Source: Bacteroidales bacterium (lineage in GTDB: Bacteria; Bacteroidota; Bacteroidia; Bacteroidales; WCHB1-69). Taken from it: a stretch of 7,494 bases of DNA. Positions 1-6,636 of the stretch are shown piece after piece; position 1 is the first letter of the stretch, and every line of letters begins with the position of its first letter. The position numbers were made by a program, and so were the translations under genes. The stretch is from assembly GCA_028683685.1 (NCBI GenBank), contig JAQUHH010000112.1, positions 1-7,494 on the forward strand, written 5' to 3'. The notes below the pieces were generated by a model. That model made no database searches. It saw nothing but the letters and a program-made list of their open reading frames with translations, and was not told the origin of the DNA.

Positions 1-546
1 TTCGGATAAAAAATCTCTAATATTTCGTCCAGTTAAAGTTTTCGGATAAGTACCAAACAAAATAGAAGCTACTTTATTGGCATATTTTACATTTTCAAAT
101 TCATCCAAAACAGCAATTCCATCCGTTTTAACTTCCATTAGGCTTTGATAATCGTCATCTCTTAAACCTTTTGAAAGATGAATGCCAGAATAAACAAGTG
201 ACAACATGCTTAATTCGACAACCCTAAATTGAGCATCTAAATTATAGACGCTAATTTGAAACAATTCCTCATGCCCGTGTGCATTCTTAAAAGAAATATA
301 ACTTTTAGAATTAGAAACATCTTCTTTCTGAAAAAATAAATTTTCAAATTCTTTCTTATCCGTATCAATAACCAATTGAACTAACGAAAACAGGGTAAAA
401 GGACTATTCTCCTGAATATCATCAAAACCTAAATCAATTTCAAGAAATCTATTTTGATAAACAATCTTTTGAGCTAAAATATCCCAAACCAACATTATAT
501 TAGGATGATTTTCAAATAATTGCGATATTTTAGAAATTAAACTCAC
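1..546 (-). CDS. PAS-domain signalling protein, N-terminal part (cut by window edge)
   Basis: An open frame runs from a GTG at 546 to the window edge without a stop (182 codons). The GTG is the first possible start after an in-frame stop at 564-562. An AGGA lies about 7 bases upstream; the next Met is residue 18. Residues about 134-182 read as the start of a PAS sensor domain: LMEVKTDGIAVLDEFENVKY, then AN and a GRNIRDFL segment. Residues about 10-115 (IMLVWDILAQKIVYQN, later a strand-rich FQISVYNLD stretch) look like a second, more divergent PAS fold; this is inference. There is no signal peptide or membrane segment in the visible part, so it is probably a cytosolic sensor. PAS proteins of this kind usually carry a histidine kinase or other output domain further on, but that part is outside the window. 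It lies 190 bases downstream of aroE-aroK on the same strand and has its own predicted promoter. Confidence 0.8.
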   Translation of the reverse strand, partial: MSLISKISQLFENHPNIMLVWDILAQKIVYQNRFLEIDLGFDDIQENSPFTLFSLVQLVIDTDKKEFENLFFQKEDVSNSKSYISFKNAHGHEELFQISVYNLDAQFRVVELSMLSLVYSGIHLSKGLRDDDYQSLMEVKTDGIAVLDEFENVKYANKVASILFGTYPKTLTGRNIRDFLSE

Positions 547-588
547 TTTAGATCCTAACTTTTATTATTAACTTTATAACAACAATTT

Positions 589-680
589 AAACGATTATTT
601 GCAAAAACACCTTCAAATTTAACTTTATATTTTGCAAATATATAAAGAAAACGATTTAAATCAAATAAAAAACGATTTAT
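589..680. repeat. Repeated short boxes around the PAS promoter (candidate operator)
   Basis: Three copies of AAACGATT occur at 589-596, 649-656 and 670-677. The last two extend to AAACGATTTA and are 21 bases apart, two helical turns. The second copy lies in the spacer between the -33 and -7 boxes and the third just upstream of the -33 box. Two copies of the palindrome TTTGCAAA occur at 598-605 and 631-638; the second overlaps the -7 box and is the centre of a larger dyad, TATATTT-tgc-AAATATA (626-642). The placement suggests binding sites for a regulator, but low sequence complexity makes chance a real alternative. Confidence 0.3.
635..665 (-). promoter_or_regulatory. Bacteroidota-type promoter of the PAS gene
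   Basis: On the minus strand TTTG (665-662) is followed by a 19-base spacer and TATATTTG (642-635). This matches the Bacteroidota sigma-ABfr consensus at both boxes with the expected spacing. It is the only promoter in the window with both elements. Transcription would start near 628 and leave a leader of about 80 bases before the GTG at 546. Confidence 0.6.
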
Positions 681-703
681 CTTAGATGATATTGTCAATT
701 TAA

Positions 704-711
704 CAAATATA
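704..711 (-). promoter_or_regulatory. Possible second -7 box upstream of the PAS gene
   Basis: A second TATATTTG lies on the minus strand at 711-704. A TTTG at 731-728 sits only 16 bases further upstream, which is short for a -33 element. It could be an upstream start for the PAS gene just after the aroE-aroK stop, or chance in very AT-rich DNA. Confidence 0.25.
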
Positions 712-736
712 ATAAGAAAATACTCCCCAAAGAGAT

Positions 737-2032
737 CTATACTATTCCTGATTTTCTTATGTCAGAAACCAGAAATTCTACAGCTTGCTCAATACTAACA
801 TCTTGATTATAAAAAATCAAATCAGAAGAAATAAAATAATTATTGAATCGTTGATCAAATATTTTTTTCAAAATTGATTTGGAATCCTTATTCTTAAACA
901 AAGGACGATTTTCGATAGTAAGTCTTTCATGCAGACAATCTAAATCGCACATCAAAGTAATAACCAAGGCTTTTTTTCTAAGCATTTCTATTGTTCCAAC
1001 TCTTGTTAAAGCACCTCCTCCGATAGACAATATAAGATTCGTTTTTTGCAAACAATCCGAAATTATTTTTTGCTCAGTATCACGAAAATGCGACTCGCCA
1101 TATTTTTCAAAAATAGCTGAAACAGACATTCCATAGTGATTTTCTATTAATATGTCAGAATCTAAAAATTCAAAGCCCAATCGTTTTGCCAGAACTTTTC
1201 CCAAGGAGCTTTTTCCAACTCCAGGCATGCCACTTAAACAGATTACAGTAGATGAAATTTTAATAGCCTCCTCAAATACCGATTCTACATCACTCATAGA
1301 CGCATTGATTCCAGTAAAACAATTAAATGATTTTATGGCATGGTGCATCAGCCACTTTTTTCCATCGACTAAGCGAACCAAGCCTTGATCCGATAAATTT
1401 ACAAAAATTGAATCTTTATAATTGGCATCCAAAAGCACACCCGATTCAATCATTGCAAAATCAAACAAATGATAAGGATATTCAAGCGTATTCACAATCA
1501 AATCAAAATTCGACAAAATATTTTTTGATATCTCTTCCACTTTGATGACTTCACAATTAAAAATTAGTGACATGGATACCGCCTTTTCGTATGTTCTATT
1601 AACCACAGTCGCAAGAATCCCTTCTTTTTGCAAACCATAGACCGCTGCTTTTGCTGCTCCTCCAGCTCCCATTACCAATGCTTTTATATTTGAAAAATCA
1701 ATAAATTCAGCACGAATAGACTCTACCACCCCATCGCAATCAAAATTATAAGCAGAAATATGATTATCAAAAACCAAAGTGTTGCACGCTCCGATTTGAA
1801 GAACAGAACTCTCTTTTATTGAAACATACGGCAAAATTAACTCTTTGAAAGGAGCTGTAATATTCAATCCATTCACGCCTATAATATGAGCAAGCTTAAT
1901 AACAGATTCTGAATTTATTGCCGATAATTTGGTATAAAAAGAATCAATTCCATATTTTTGAAACAAGCGATTAAAAATTGCAGGACTTTTACTATGCAAA
2001 ACGGGACTCCCTGCAACAGCATATTTTTTCAT
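737..2032 (-). CDS. aroE-aroK: Fused shikimate dehydrogenase (AroE) - shikimate kinase (AroK)
   Basis: A 431-residue protein joins two consecutive shikimate pathway enzymes: NADPH-dependent reduction of 3-dehydroshikimate to shikimate (residues about 1-258), then ATP-dependent phosphorylation to shikimate 3-phosphate (about 262-425). It should be cytosolic. The AroE half shows HSKSP (13-17, shikimate-binding serines), NITAPFK with the catalytic Lys63, GACNT (Asn84), NFD with the catalytic Asp98, the dinucleotide loop GAGGAA (122-127) and NRT (145-147) typical of NADP specificity. The kinase half has Walker A GMPGVGKSS (268-276), DSD (291-293), FR..E (Arg317), GGG (338-340), RPL (376-378) and R...Y (Arg395), so it appears complete. 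The AroE half is divergent: no TPxGM loop after NT at 181-182, Phe97 for the usual Thr, and His231 where Gln is usual. The ATG at 2032 precedes the domain by only a few residues and has no Shine-Dalgarno. No other shikimate genes are adjacent. Confidence 0.93.
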   Translation of the reverse strand: MKKYAVAGSPVLHSKSPAIFNRLFQKYGIDSFYTKLSAINSESVIKLAHIIGVNGLNITAPFKELILPYVSIKESSVLQIGACNTLVFDNHISAYNFDCDGVVESIRAEFIDFSNIKALVMGAGGAAKAAVYGLQKEGILATVVNRTYEKAVSMSLIFNCEVIKVEEISKNILSNFDLIVNTLEYPYHLFDFAMIESGVLLDANYKDSIFVNLSDQGLVRLVDGKKWLMHHAIKSFNCFTGINASMSDVESVFEEAIKISSTVICLSGMPGVGKSSLGKVLAKRLGFEFLDSDILIENHYGMSVSAIFEKYGESHFRDTEQKIISDCLQKTNLILSIGGGALTRVGTIEMLRKKALVITLMCDLDCLHERLTIENRPLFKNKDSKSILKKIFDQRFNNYFISSDLIFYNQDVSIEQAVEFLVSDIRKSGIV

Positions 2033-2049
2033 TAATTATAATTTTAAAG

Positions 2050-2057
2050 CAAAAATA
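2050..2057 (-). promoter_or_regulatory. Candidate -7 box for aroE-aroK
   Basis: TATTTTTG on the minus strand (2057-2050) fits TAnnTTTG and ends 17 bases before the aroE-aroK ATG, so the leader would be only about 10 bases. No TTTG is found at the right distance for a -33 box. Confidence 0.4.
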
Positions 2058-2091
2058 AGCTTTTATACCAAAAACATAGCTAAAAACGTTT

Positions 2092-2099
2092 TACATTTG
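2092..2099 (+). promoter_or_regulatory. Candidate -7 box for the secreted-protein gene
   Basis: TACATTTG fits TAnnTTTG and lies 23 bases before the ATG at 2123. With the box at 2057-2050 it makes this 90-base gap a divergent promoter region. No clear -33 TTTG is visible. Confidence 0.45.
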
Positions 2100-2122
2100 T
2101 CAAAATAACAAACAACAATAAA

Positions 2123-3115
2123 ATGGGATATCAAAAAAAATCCAAAATATTTCTTTTCGGATTATTGATTTTTATGCAAGTCAAACTCTTTTCACAATCC
2201 AATTTGGCAAGCCAAATAGACTCCATTAATGCCATGTCGGAAATCATCGCCAAACCCTATAATGATGTCATAAAATTCACCAACAATGAACTTATCATTG
2301 AAGCACTTTACTCATTAATGATTGAAAAAGAATCTATTAACTATTCATTCGACTCACTAAAATCTATTTCATGCATTACACCTCCCGATAAATCATTTAG
2401 ACTTTTTACGTGGTCGTTTCCAAAAGAAGATGGGTATTATGAAAATTCAGGTTTAATTCAATGTTATGATAAGCGTAAAAAACGCTTTTTCATTATTCAA
2501 CTAAAAGATATTTCATCCCAAATTAGCGGTGCAGAACTTCTAAAACTCGAAGGTGAGCAATGGTATGGTGCCACTTACTATAAAATGATTGATTTTGAGT
2601 TAAACAAAAAACAATTCTACATTCTTTTGGGATGGAACGGAAACAGTCCATTTACTCAAAAAAAAATTATCGAAATATTATCTTTCAAAAACAATGGAAT
2701 GCCAATTTGGGGAGCTACTTTGCTAAAAAAACATGAAAAAGGAAAAATATATCGACTGATTTTTGAATACAGTAAAAAAACTTCGATGTTGCTTCGCTAC
2801 GACAAACAATCATACTCTGTAAGAACAAAAAAAAGAGATCCCAGAACCAAAAAGCCCATTTATAAATCCATAAAATCAAACATGATAATATTTGACAGAT
2901 TAGCTCCATTAAACGAATACATGAAGGGAGTATACGAATACTATGTTCCCGAAACCAGCATTTTTGATGCATTTGTTTTAAACGATGGAAGATGGTATTT
3001 TTTCAGCGATGTGGATGCCCGAAATCCAGAACGAAAAGTTCCTAAAAGTCTTCGCAAACAAATTGGAAATCAGCCCGTAAGAAGCAGAGAGTTTTACAAC
3101 CCAAAAAATCAATAA
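2123..3115 (+). CDS. Exported conserved Bacteroidota protein of unknown function
   Basis: A 330-residue protein with a signal peptide: basic start (MGYQKKSK), hydrophobic core to about residue 20, then FSQ (23-25) as the probable signal peptidase I cleavage region. There is no Cys at the cleavage site, so it is not an obvious lipoprotein; it should be periplasmic or secreted. The mature part is rich in aromatic residues and likely mostly beta strand. Notable segments are FTWSFPKEDGYYENSG (95-110), WYGATYYKMID (147-157), YILLGWNGN (166-174), RLIFEYSKKTSMLLRYD (211-227) and IIFDRLAPL (245-253), with a Lys/Arg-rich C-terminus. From memory, these blocks resemble an uncharacterised Bacteroidota family of similar size; I cannot attach a family number. 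It has no recognisable catalytic motif. It is divergent from aroE-aroK and 121 bases before purD with a promoter between, so neighbours say little about its role. Confidence 0.8.
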   Translation: MGYQKKSKIFLFGLLIFMQVKLFSQSNLASQIDSINAMSEIIAKPYNDVIKFTNNELIIEALYSLMIEKESINYSFDSLKSISCITPPDKSFRLFTWSFPKEDGYYENSGLIQCYDKRKKRFFIIQLKDISSQISGAELLKLEGEQWYGATYYKMIDFELNKKQFYILLGWNGNSPFTQKKIIEILSFKNNGMPIWGATLLKKHEKGKIYRLIFEYSKKTSMLLRYDKQSYSVRTKKRDPRTKKPIYKSIKSNMIIFDRLAPLNEYMKGVYEYYVPETSIFDAFVLNDGRWYFFSDVDARNPERKVPKSLRKQIGNQPVRSREFYNPKNQ

Positions 3116-3212
3116 ATTGACCTTAGCTTATTATCTTAAACATAATTTACTGATTTTAAATCAATTATAATTAATACTGCATTTTTTATCGGAGCCTCGT
3201 AAGATTTTTTAT

Positions 3213-3220
3213 TACTTTTG
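3213..3220 (+). promoter_or_regulatory. Candidate -7 box for the purD operon
   Basis: TACTTTTG fits TAnnTTTG and ends 16 bases before the purD ATG at 3237, which gives a very short leader. No -33 TTTG is visible at the expected distance. No purine riboswitch-like fold was recognised in the 121-base gap. Confidence 0.45.
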
Positions 3221-3236
3221 ACTAAAATTACAGAGA

Positions 3237-4514
3237 ATGAATATACTAATATTAGGTTCTGGAGGAAGAGAATGCACCTTAGCATGGAAAATTAGCAAAA
3301 GCAAAATGCTTAGCCAGTTATTTATAGCTCCTGGCAACGCCGGAACTAGTGAATATGGAATCAATATTACCATTAAAGAAACTGATTTTCAAGCCATTGC
3401 AAAACTTTGCAAGGACAATAAAATAGAGATGATTGTAGTGGGTCCCGAACAAGCTTTGGCCGATGGCATTCAGGATTATTTTGCCCATGACACATCGCTC
3501 GCTCACATTGCTATTATTGGTCCTTCACAACATGGTGCAAAACTAGAAAGCAGTAAAGAGTTTGCCAAAAAATTCATGAAAAAATATGACATTCCAACGG
3601 CTGCGTATCAATCATTTGACAAAACAACTTACAAAGAGGCTTTAGAATTCCTTAAAACTATGCCAGCTCCCTACGTGATAAAAGCGGACGGCTTGGCGGC
3701 TGGGAAAGGAGTCGTGATACCAGATACGTACGAAGGAGCCGAAAAAGCACTAAAAGAGATGCTTTTGGATGATACTTTTGGAAAAGCAGGAAACAGAGTC
3801 GTAATTGAAGAATTCTTGGATGGAATTGAACTTTCAGTCTTTATCCTTACCGATGGAAAAGATTACGTACTTCTTCCTGAAGCAAAAGATTACAAAAGAA
3901 TTGGCGAAGGAAATACAGGACTAAACACTGGAGGAATGGGGTCTATTTCGCCCGTTCCTTTTGCCAACAAGGAGTTTATGAATAAAGTAATTCAACACAT
4001 TATTGAACCAACCTTAGTAGGATTACAAAAAGAAAAAATCGATTATTGTGGTTTTCTCTTTTTGGGTTTAATCAAAGTCAACAATAATCCTTACGTCATT
4101 GAATATAATGTCAGACTAGGCGATCCAGAAACAGAATCGGTCATTCCCAGAGTAGAAAATGACTTACTAGAACTTTTCATCGCTGCTAAAAACAAAAAAC
4201 TCCACCAACACCAAATCAGAATCAGCAATAAAGCTGCGTCAACAATAGTGATGGTTTCAGGAGGATATCCCGAAAGTTTTCAAAAAGGCTTTGTCATTCA
4301 TGGAATTACCCAAGAAACAGACAACATGGTATTTCATGCTGGCACCAGCAGAAATGAAAACAATGAAATTATTTCGGCAGGCGGTCGAGTTTTGGCAATA
4401 ACTTCGCTTGCAAACAGCCCTCAAGAAGCATTAAAAAAATGCTACGCTAAAGCAGAAAAAATAAGTTTTAACAATTTCCACTACCGTAAAGATATTGGAT
4501 TTGACATACTATAA
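3237..4514 (+). CDS. purD: Phosphoribosylamine-glycine ligase (GAR synthetase)
   Basis: PurD joins 5-phosphoribosylamine and glycine using ATP, the second step of de novo purine synthesis, in the cytosol. The 425 residues match the family's usual length. The N-terminal domain opens with GSGGRE (7-12), PGNAGT (32-37) and VGPE (68-71). The ATP-grasp domain begins around IGPS (94-97) and shows KADGLAAGKGVV (149-160), PEAKDYKRIGEG (214-225), LNTGGMG (229-235) and EYNVRLGDPE (289-298), where Glu289 and Asn291 should bind Mg-ATP. AGGRVL (391-396) marks the C-terminal domain. One oddity is Cys13-Thr14 where GGREHA (His-Ala) is usual. The ATG has no strong Shine-Dalgarno but starts exactly at the family's N-terminus. 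It is the first gene of a unit with the membrane protein (8 bases downstream) and rnhB. Confidence 0.97.
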   Translation: MNILILGSGGRECTLAWKISKSKMLSQLFIAPGNAGTSEYGINITIKETDFQAIAKLCKDNKIEMIVVGPEQALADGIQDYFAHDTSLAHIAIIGPSQHGAKLESSKEFAKKFMKKYDIPTAAYQSFDKTTYKEALEFLKTMPAPYVIKADGLAAGKGVVIPDTYEGAEKALKEMLLDDTFGKAGNRVVIEEFLDGIELSVFILTDGKDYVLLPEAKDYKRIGEGNTGLNTGGMGSISPVPFANKEFMNKVIQHIIEPTLVGLQKEKIDYCGFLFLGLIKVNNNPYVIEYNVRLGDPETESVIPRVENDLLELFIAAKNKKLHQHQIRISNKAASTIVMVSGGYPESFQKGFVIHGITQETDNMVFHAGTSRNENNEIISAGGRVLAITSLANSPQEALKKCYAKAEKISFNNFHYRKDIGFDIL

Positions 4515-4522
4515 ATAAAGAC

Positions 4523-5512
4523 ATGCTAAATCGTCTATTTAAAAATGATTGGTACCTTCAGTTTATGCTGATTATTCCCTTGTGGATTTACATCGGCTTC
4601 CTATTGTTTTATTTTGATTTTGCATCCATTCCAACGTATGAAATGTCACACATTTTCAATTTTATCTCAAAACTATTGGAAGGACATTTAATTCTAGGCA
4701 AGACTATTATTTTACTCCAAATTCTTTTTCAGTCTTTTTATATCTCCATCATATTACAGAACAATGAAATAGTTGAAAAAAAATCATTTCTACCAAGCAT
4801 GATATATGCAATACTCATCCTTTCTTTTCCTCAACATCTCACCTTTTCTCCCATCCATTTTTCAAATACTTTTCTAATTCTTTTTTTAAGCAAGACACTC
4901 ATAACTTACGAAGAAGTGTCCGCCAGTAAATCACTATTTACCTGCGCATTATATGCTGCATTAAGCATTCTTTTCTTTGCTCCAAACATTGTTTTCATTT
5001 TCCCATTAGTAGCAAGTATCATTATTTTTTCAAATATTAATTTAAAATCAATTATCGCCACTATAATGGGTTTTTTATTCTTATATCTCTACATTTTTAC
5101 CTACTACTATCTAAATGACTCCATCTCTAATATTTTTGACTTTTATCAAAATTCCATATCCAACAATATCTATTTTATTCTGCCGAAAGATTTAATGTTC
5201 CGAATTTTTTATTTCTCAGCAGCTTCTGTCGGAGGATATGCTGCATTAAAACTAATTTTGAGTTCTTCGGAAAAACTAATACGCATTCGAAAAAAACACT
5301 TCTACATTATCCAGTTTGCAATGATTTCATTTCTGGGCGTATTGTTGACAAATTTTTCGATGACCAACCAAATTGGAATTCTTTTTCTCGGACTAACGTA
5401 TATTTTATCGACACTTATCAACAGCAATAAACGATCTGTTTTTATAGAAATCAGTATATGGGCAACTATTGTTTTTACTTTCACATTTCATTTTATACAA
5501 TTATTTAGTTGA
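4523..5512 (+). CDS. Polytopic inner-membrane protein, resembles DUF6427 family
   Basis: A 329-residue, very hydrophobic protein with about nine to eleven predicted membrane segments, for example near residues 12-31, 56-78, 88-106, 112-128, 137-172, 176-197, 225-246, 262-279, 283-300 and 307-327. The central part (LPSMIYAILILSF at 90-102, then NTFLILFL, then FFAPNIVFIFPL, then a GFLFLYLYIFTYYYL stretch) resembles DUF6427, a Bacteroidota membrane family of unknown function often seen near nucleotide metabolism genes; this comes from memory and is moderately sure. It has no known transporter or enzyme motif. The start lies 8 bases after the purD stop, and the stop overlaps the rnhB start, so it is almost certainly co-transcribed with both and probably translationally coupled to rnhB. 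Confidence 0.8.
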   Translation: MLNRLFKNDWYLQFMLIIPLWIYIGFLLFYFDFASIPTYEMSHIFNFISKLLEGHLILGKTIILLQILFQSFYISIILQNNEIVEKKSFLPSMIYAILILSFPQHLTFSPIHFSNTFLILFLSKTLITYEEVSASKSLFTCALYAALSILFFAPNIVFIFPLVASIIIFSNINLKSIIATIMGFLFLYLYIFTYYYLNDSISNIFDFYQNSISNNIYFILPKDLMFRIFYFSAASVGGYAALKLILSSSEKLIRIRKKHFYIIQFAMISFLGVLLTNFSMTNQIGILFLGLTYILSTLINSNKRSVFIEISIWATIVFTFTFHFIQLFS

Positions 5513-6126
5513 ATATCCATTCCGACATAAACCCTTTAAACAGCTCCTTTACCGACCATCAAATCGAAGCTGGATGCGATGAAGCTGGCAGAGGATGCTT
5601 GGCTGGACCCGTATTTGCAGCAGCGGTTATATTGCCCAAAAACTTTTCAAATCCACTTATTACCGATTCAAAAAAACTAAGTTTAAGCAAGCGACTGGCA
5701 GCTCGTGAAATCATTCAAAAAGAAGCCATTGCGTGGGCAGTTGCAGAAGTTGATGCAGGAAAAATAGACCAAATCAACATCCTAAATGCCTCTTTTTTGG
5801 CAATGACAGAAGCCGTAAAAAAACTTCAAACAAAACCGGAATTGTTACTCATCGATGGAAATAGATTTAGAACCGAATTAAACATTCCTTATCATTGCAT
5901 TATAAAGGGCGATGCACTCTATTTTAGCATTGCGGCTGCTTCTATATTAGCCAAAACATACAGAGATGAGTTTATGGAAAAAATCCATTCCGAATTTCCA
6001 AATTATCAATGGAAAAAAAACAAAGGCTATGCAACTCCCGAACATCAAAATGCCATTTTACGATATGGTTTTACACCATATCATCGCAAAAGTTTTCAAC
6101 TAAAATCACAATTATCGCTTTTTTAA
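5509..6126 (+). CDS. rnhB: Ribonuclease HII
   Basis: RNase HII cuts RNA in RNA-DNA hybrids and starts removal of single ribonucleotides from DNA. The 205 residues match the family length. Metal-binding acidic residues are Asp24 and Glu25 in CDEAGRG, Asp116 in LLIDGN and Asp135 in KGD. Further signatures are TDSKKLS (52-58), SIAAASILAKTYRD (140-153) and YGFTPYHRKSF (186-196). The start must be non-ATG: an in-frame TAG lies directly before TTG 5509, and the first internal Met is residue 99, past the catalytic Asp24-Glu25. The TTG overlaps the upstream stop as TTGA, a pattern of coupled translation. The last five residues, QLSLF (201-205), equal the consensus bacterial sliding-clamp-binding motif. 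Confidence 0.96.
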   Translation: MNIHSDINPLNSSFTDHQIEAGCDEAGRGCLAGPVFAAAVILPKNFSNPLITDSKKLSLSKRLAAREIIQKEAIAWAVAEVDAGKIDQINILNASFLAMTEAVKKLQTKPELLLIDGNRFRTELNIPYHCIIKGDALYFSIAAASILAKTYRDEFMEKIHSEFPNYQWKKNKGYATPEHQNAILRYGFTPYHRKSFQLKSQLSLF

Positions 6127-6244
6127 AAACGAAATAAATTCAGATTTTACTATACAACCTTAAATTTCTATAGTATTTTAAAGTTTCACAAAACAACTAT
6201 TTTTCAACAATAATCATCTATTATATAGTATTGATAAAAAAATG

Positions 6245-6252
6245 TATATTTG
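6245..6252 (+). promoter_or_regulatory. Candidate -7 box for the TPR gene
   Basis: TATATTTG fits TAnnTTTG and lies 30 bases before the ATG at 6283; transcription would start near 6259. It contains the in-frame TTG at 6250-6252, which a naive gene call could take as the start. No -33 TTTG at the right distance. Confidence 0.5.
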
Positions 6253-6282
6253 TATTCTCTTAATAATTTTAAAAAAAGAATC

Positions 6283-6609
6283 ATGAAAAATATCGTATTC
6301 TTATTTGTGTTTGTATTTGCCGGATTGAGTTTATTTTCACAAAATATCGACAGAAATACGGCTGAACAATACCTTAAAAGAGGTGAATATATGATGGAAA
6401 AAAGCAACTATGTAGATGCTATTTCAAATTTCACCCTCGCCATCGAATCTGATGTCACTTATGCCGAAGCCTATCGCAAAAGAGCAATAGCCATAAAAAT
6501 GTCGGAAACAGAACAGGAAGGCATTAGTTATTGTGAGGACTTGAAAAAAGCAGTTTCATTGGGTTCAGAAAAAGCCAAAAAAGAGCTAAAAGAATCTATT
6601 TGTAACTAA
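6283..6609 (+). CDS. Small exported TPR-repeat protein
   Basis: A 108-residue protein. Residues 1-19 (MKNIVFLFVFVFAGLSLFSQ region, ending FSQ at about 18-20) form a signal peptide with probable cleavage after the Gln or nearby, so the mature protein should be periplasmic. The remainder is helical with one clear TPR unit (AEQYLKRGEYMMEKSNYVDA, continuing to about residue 60), part of a second (AEAYRKRAIAIKMSE) and a C-terminal capping helix (YCEDLKKAVSLGSEKAKKEL) of the kind common in small Bacteroidota TPR proteins. TPRs bind partner proteins; no partner can be named here. ATG 6283 is preferred over the in-frame TTG at 6250 because the signal peptide begins at this Met and the TTG lies inside the predicted promoter. 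It stands alone between rnhB and the transketolase gene. Confidence 0.82.
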   Translation: MKNIVFLFVFVFAGLSLFSQNIDRNTAEQYLKRGEYMMEKSNYVDAISNFTLAIESDVTYAEAYRKRAIAIKMSETEQEGISYCEDLKKAVSLGSEKAKKELKESICN

Positions 6610-6636
6610 TTTATTCTAACTTCTAATTATTTATTC

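Noticed and set aside
879..1545. Plus-strand open frames inside aroE-aroK
   Set aside because: They are antisense to a well-supported gene, have no recognisable domains and are short; shadows of the coding strand.
3151..3163. Palindrome TGATTTTAAATCA between the secreted-protein gene and purD
   Set aside because: It is a short dyad in very AT-rich DNA, without a second copy or a T tract; it could be a protein site but nothing supports that.
3181..3212. Direct repeat ATTTTTTAT at 3181-3189 and 3204-3212 before purD
   Set aside because: Low-complexity T-rich sequence; two copies are expected by chance.
3116..3236. Possible purine riboswitch upstream of purD
   Set aside because: The predicted transcription start near 3227 leaves almost no leader, and no conserved three-way junction sequence was seen.
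6149..6174. Inverted repeat ACTATA...TATAGT after rnhB as a terminator
   Set aside because: Six A/T-dominated pairs with a 14-base loop and no T tract directly behind; too weak, although a terminator somewhere here would make sense.
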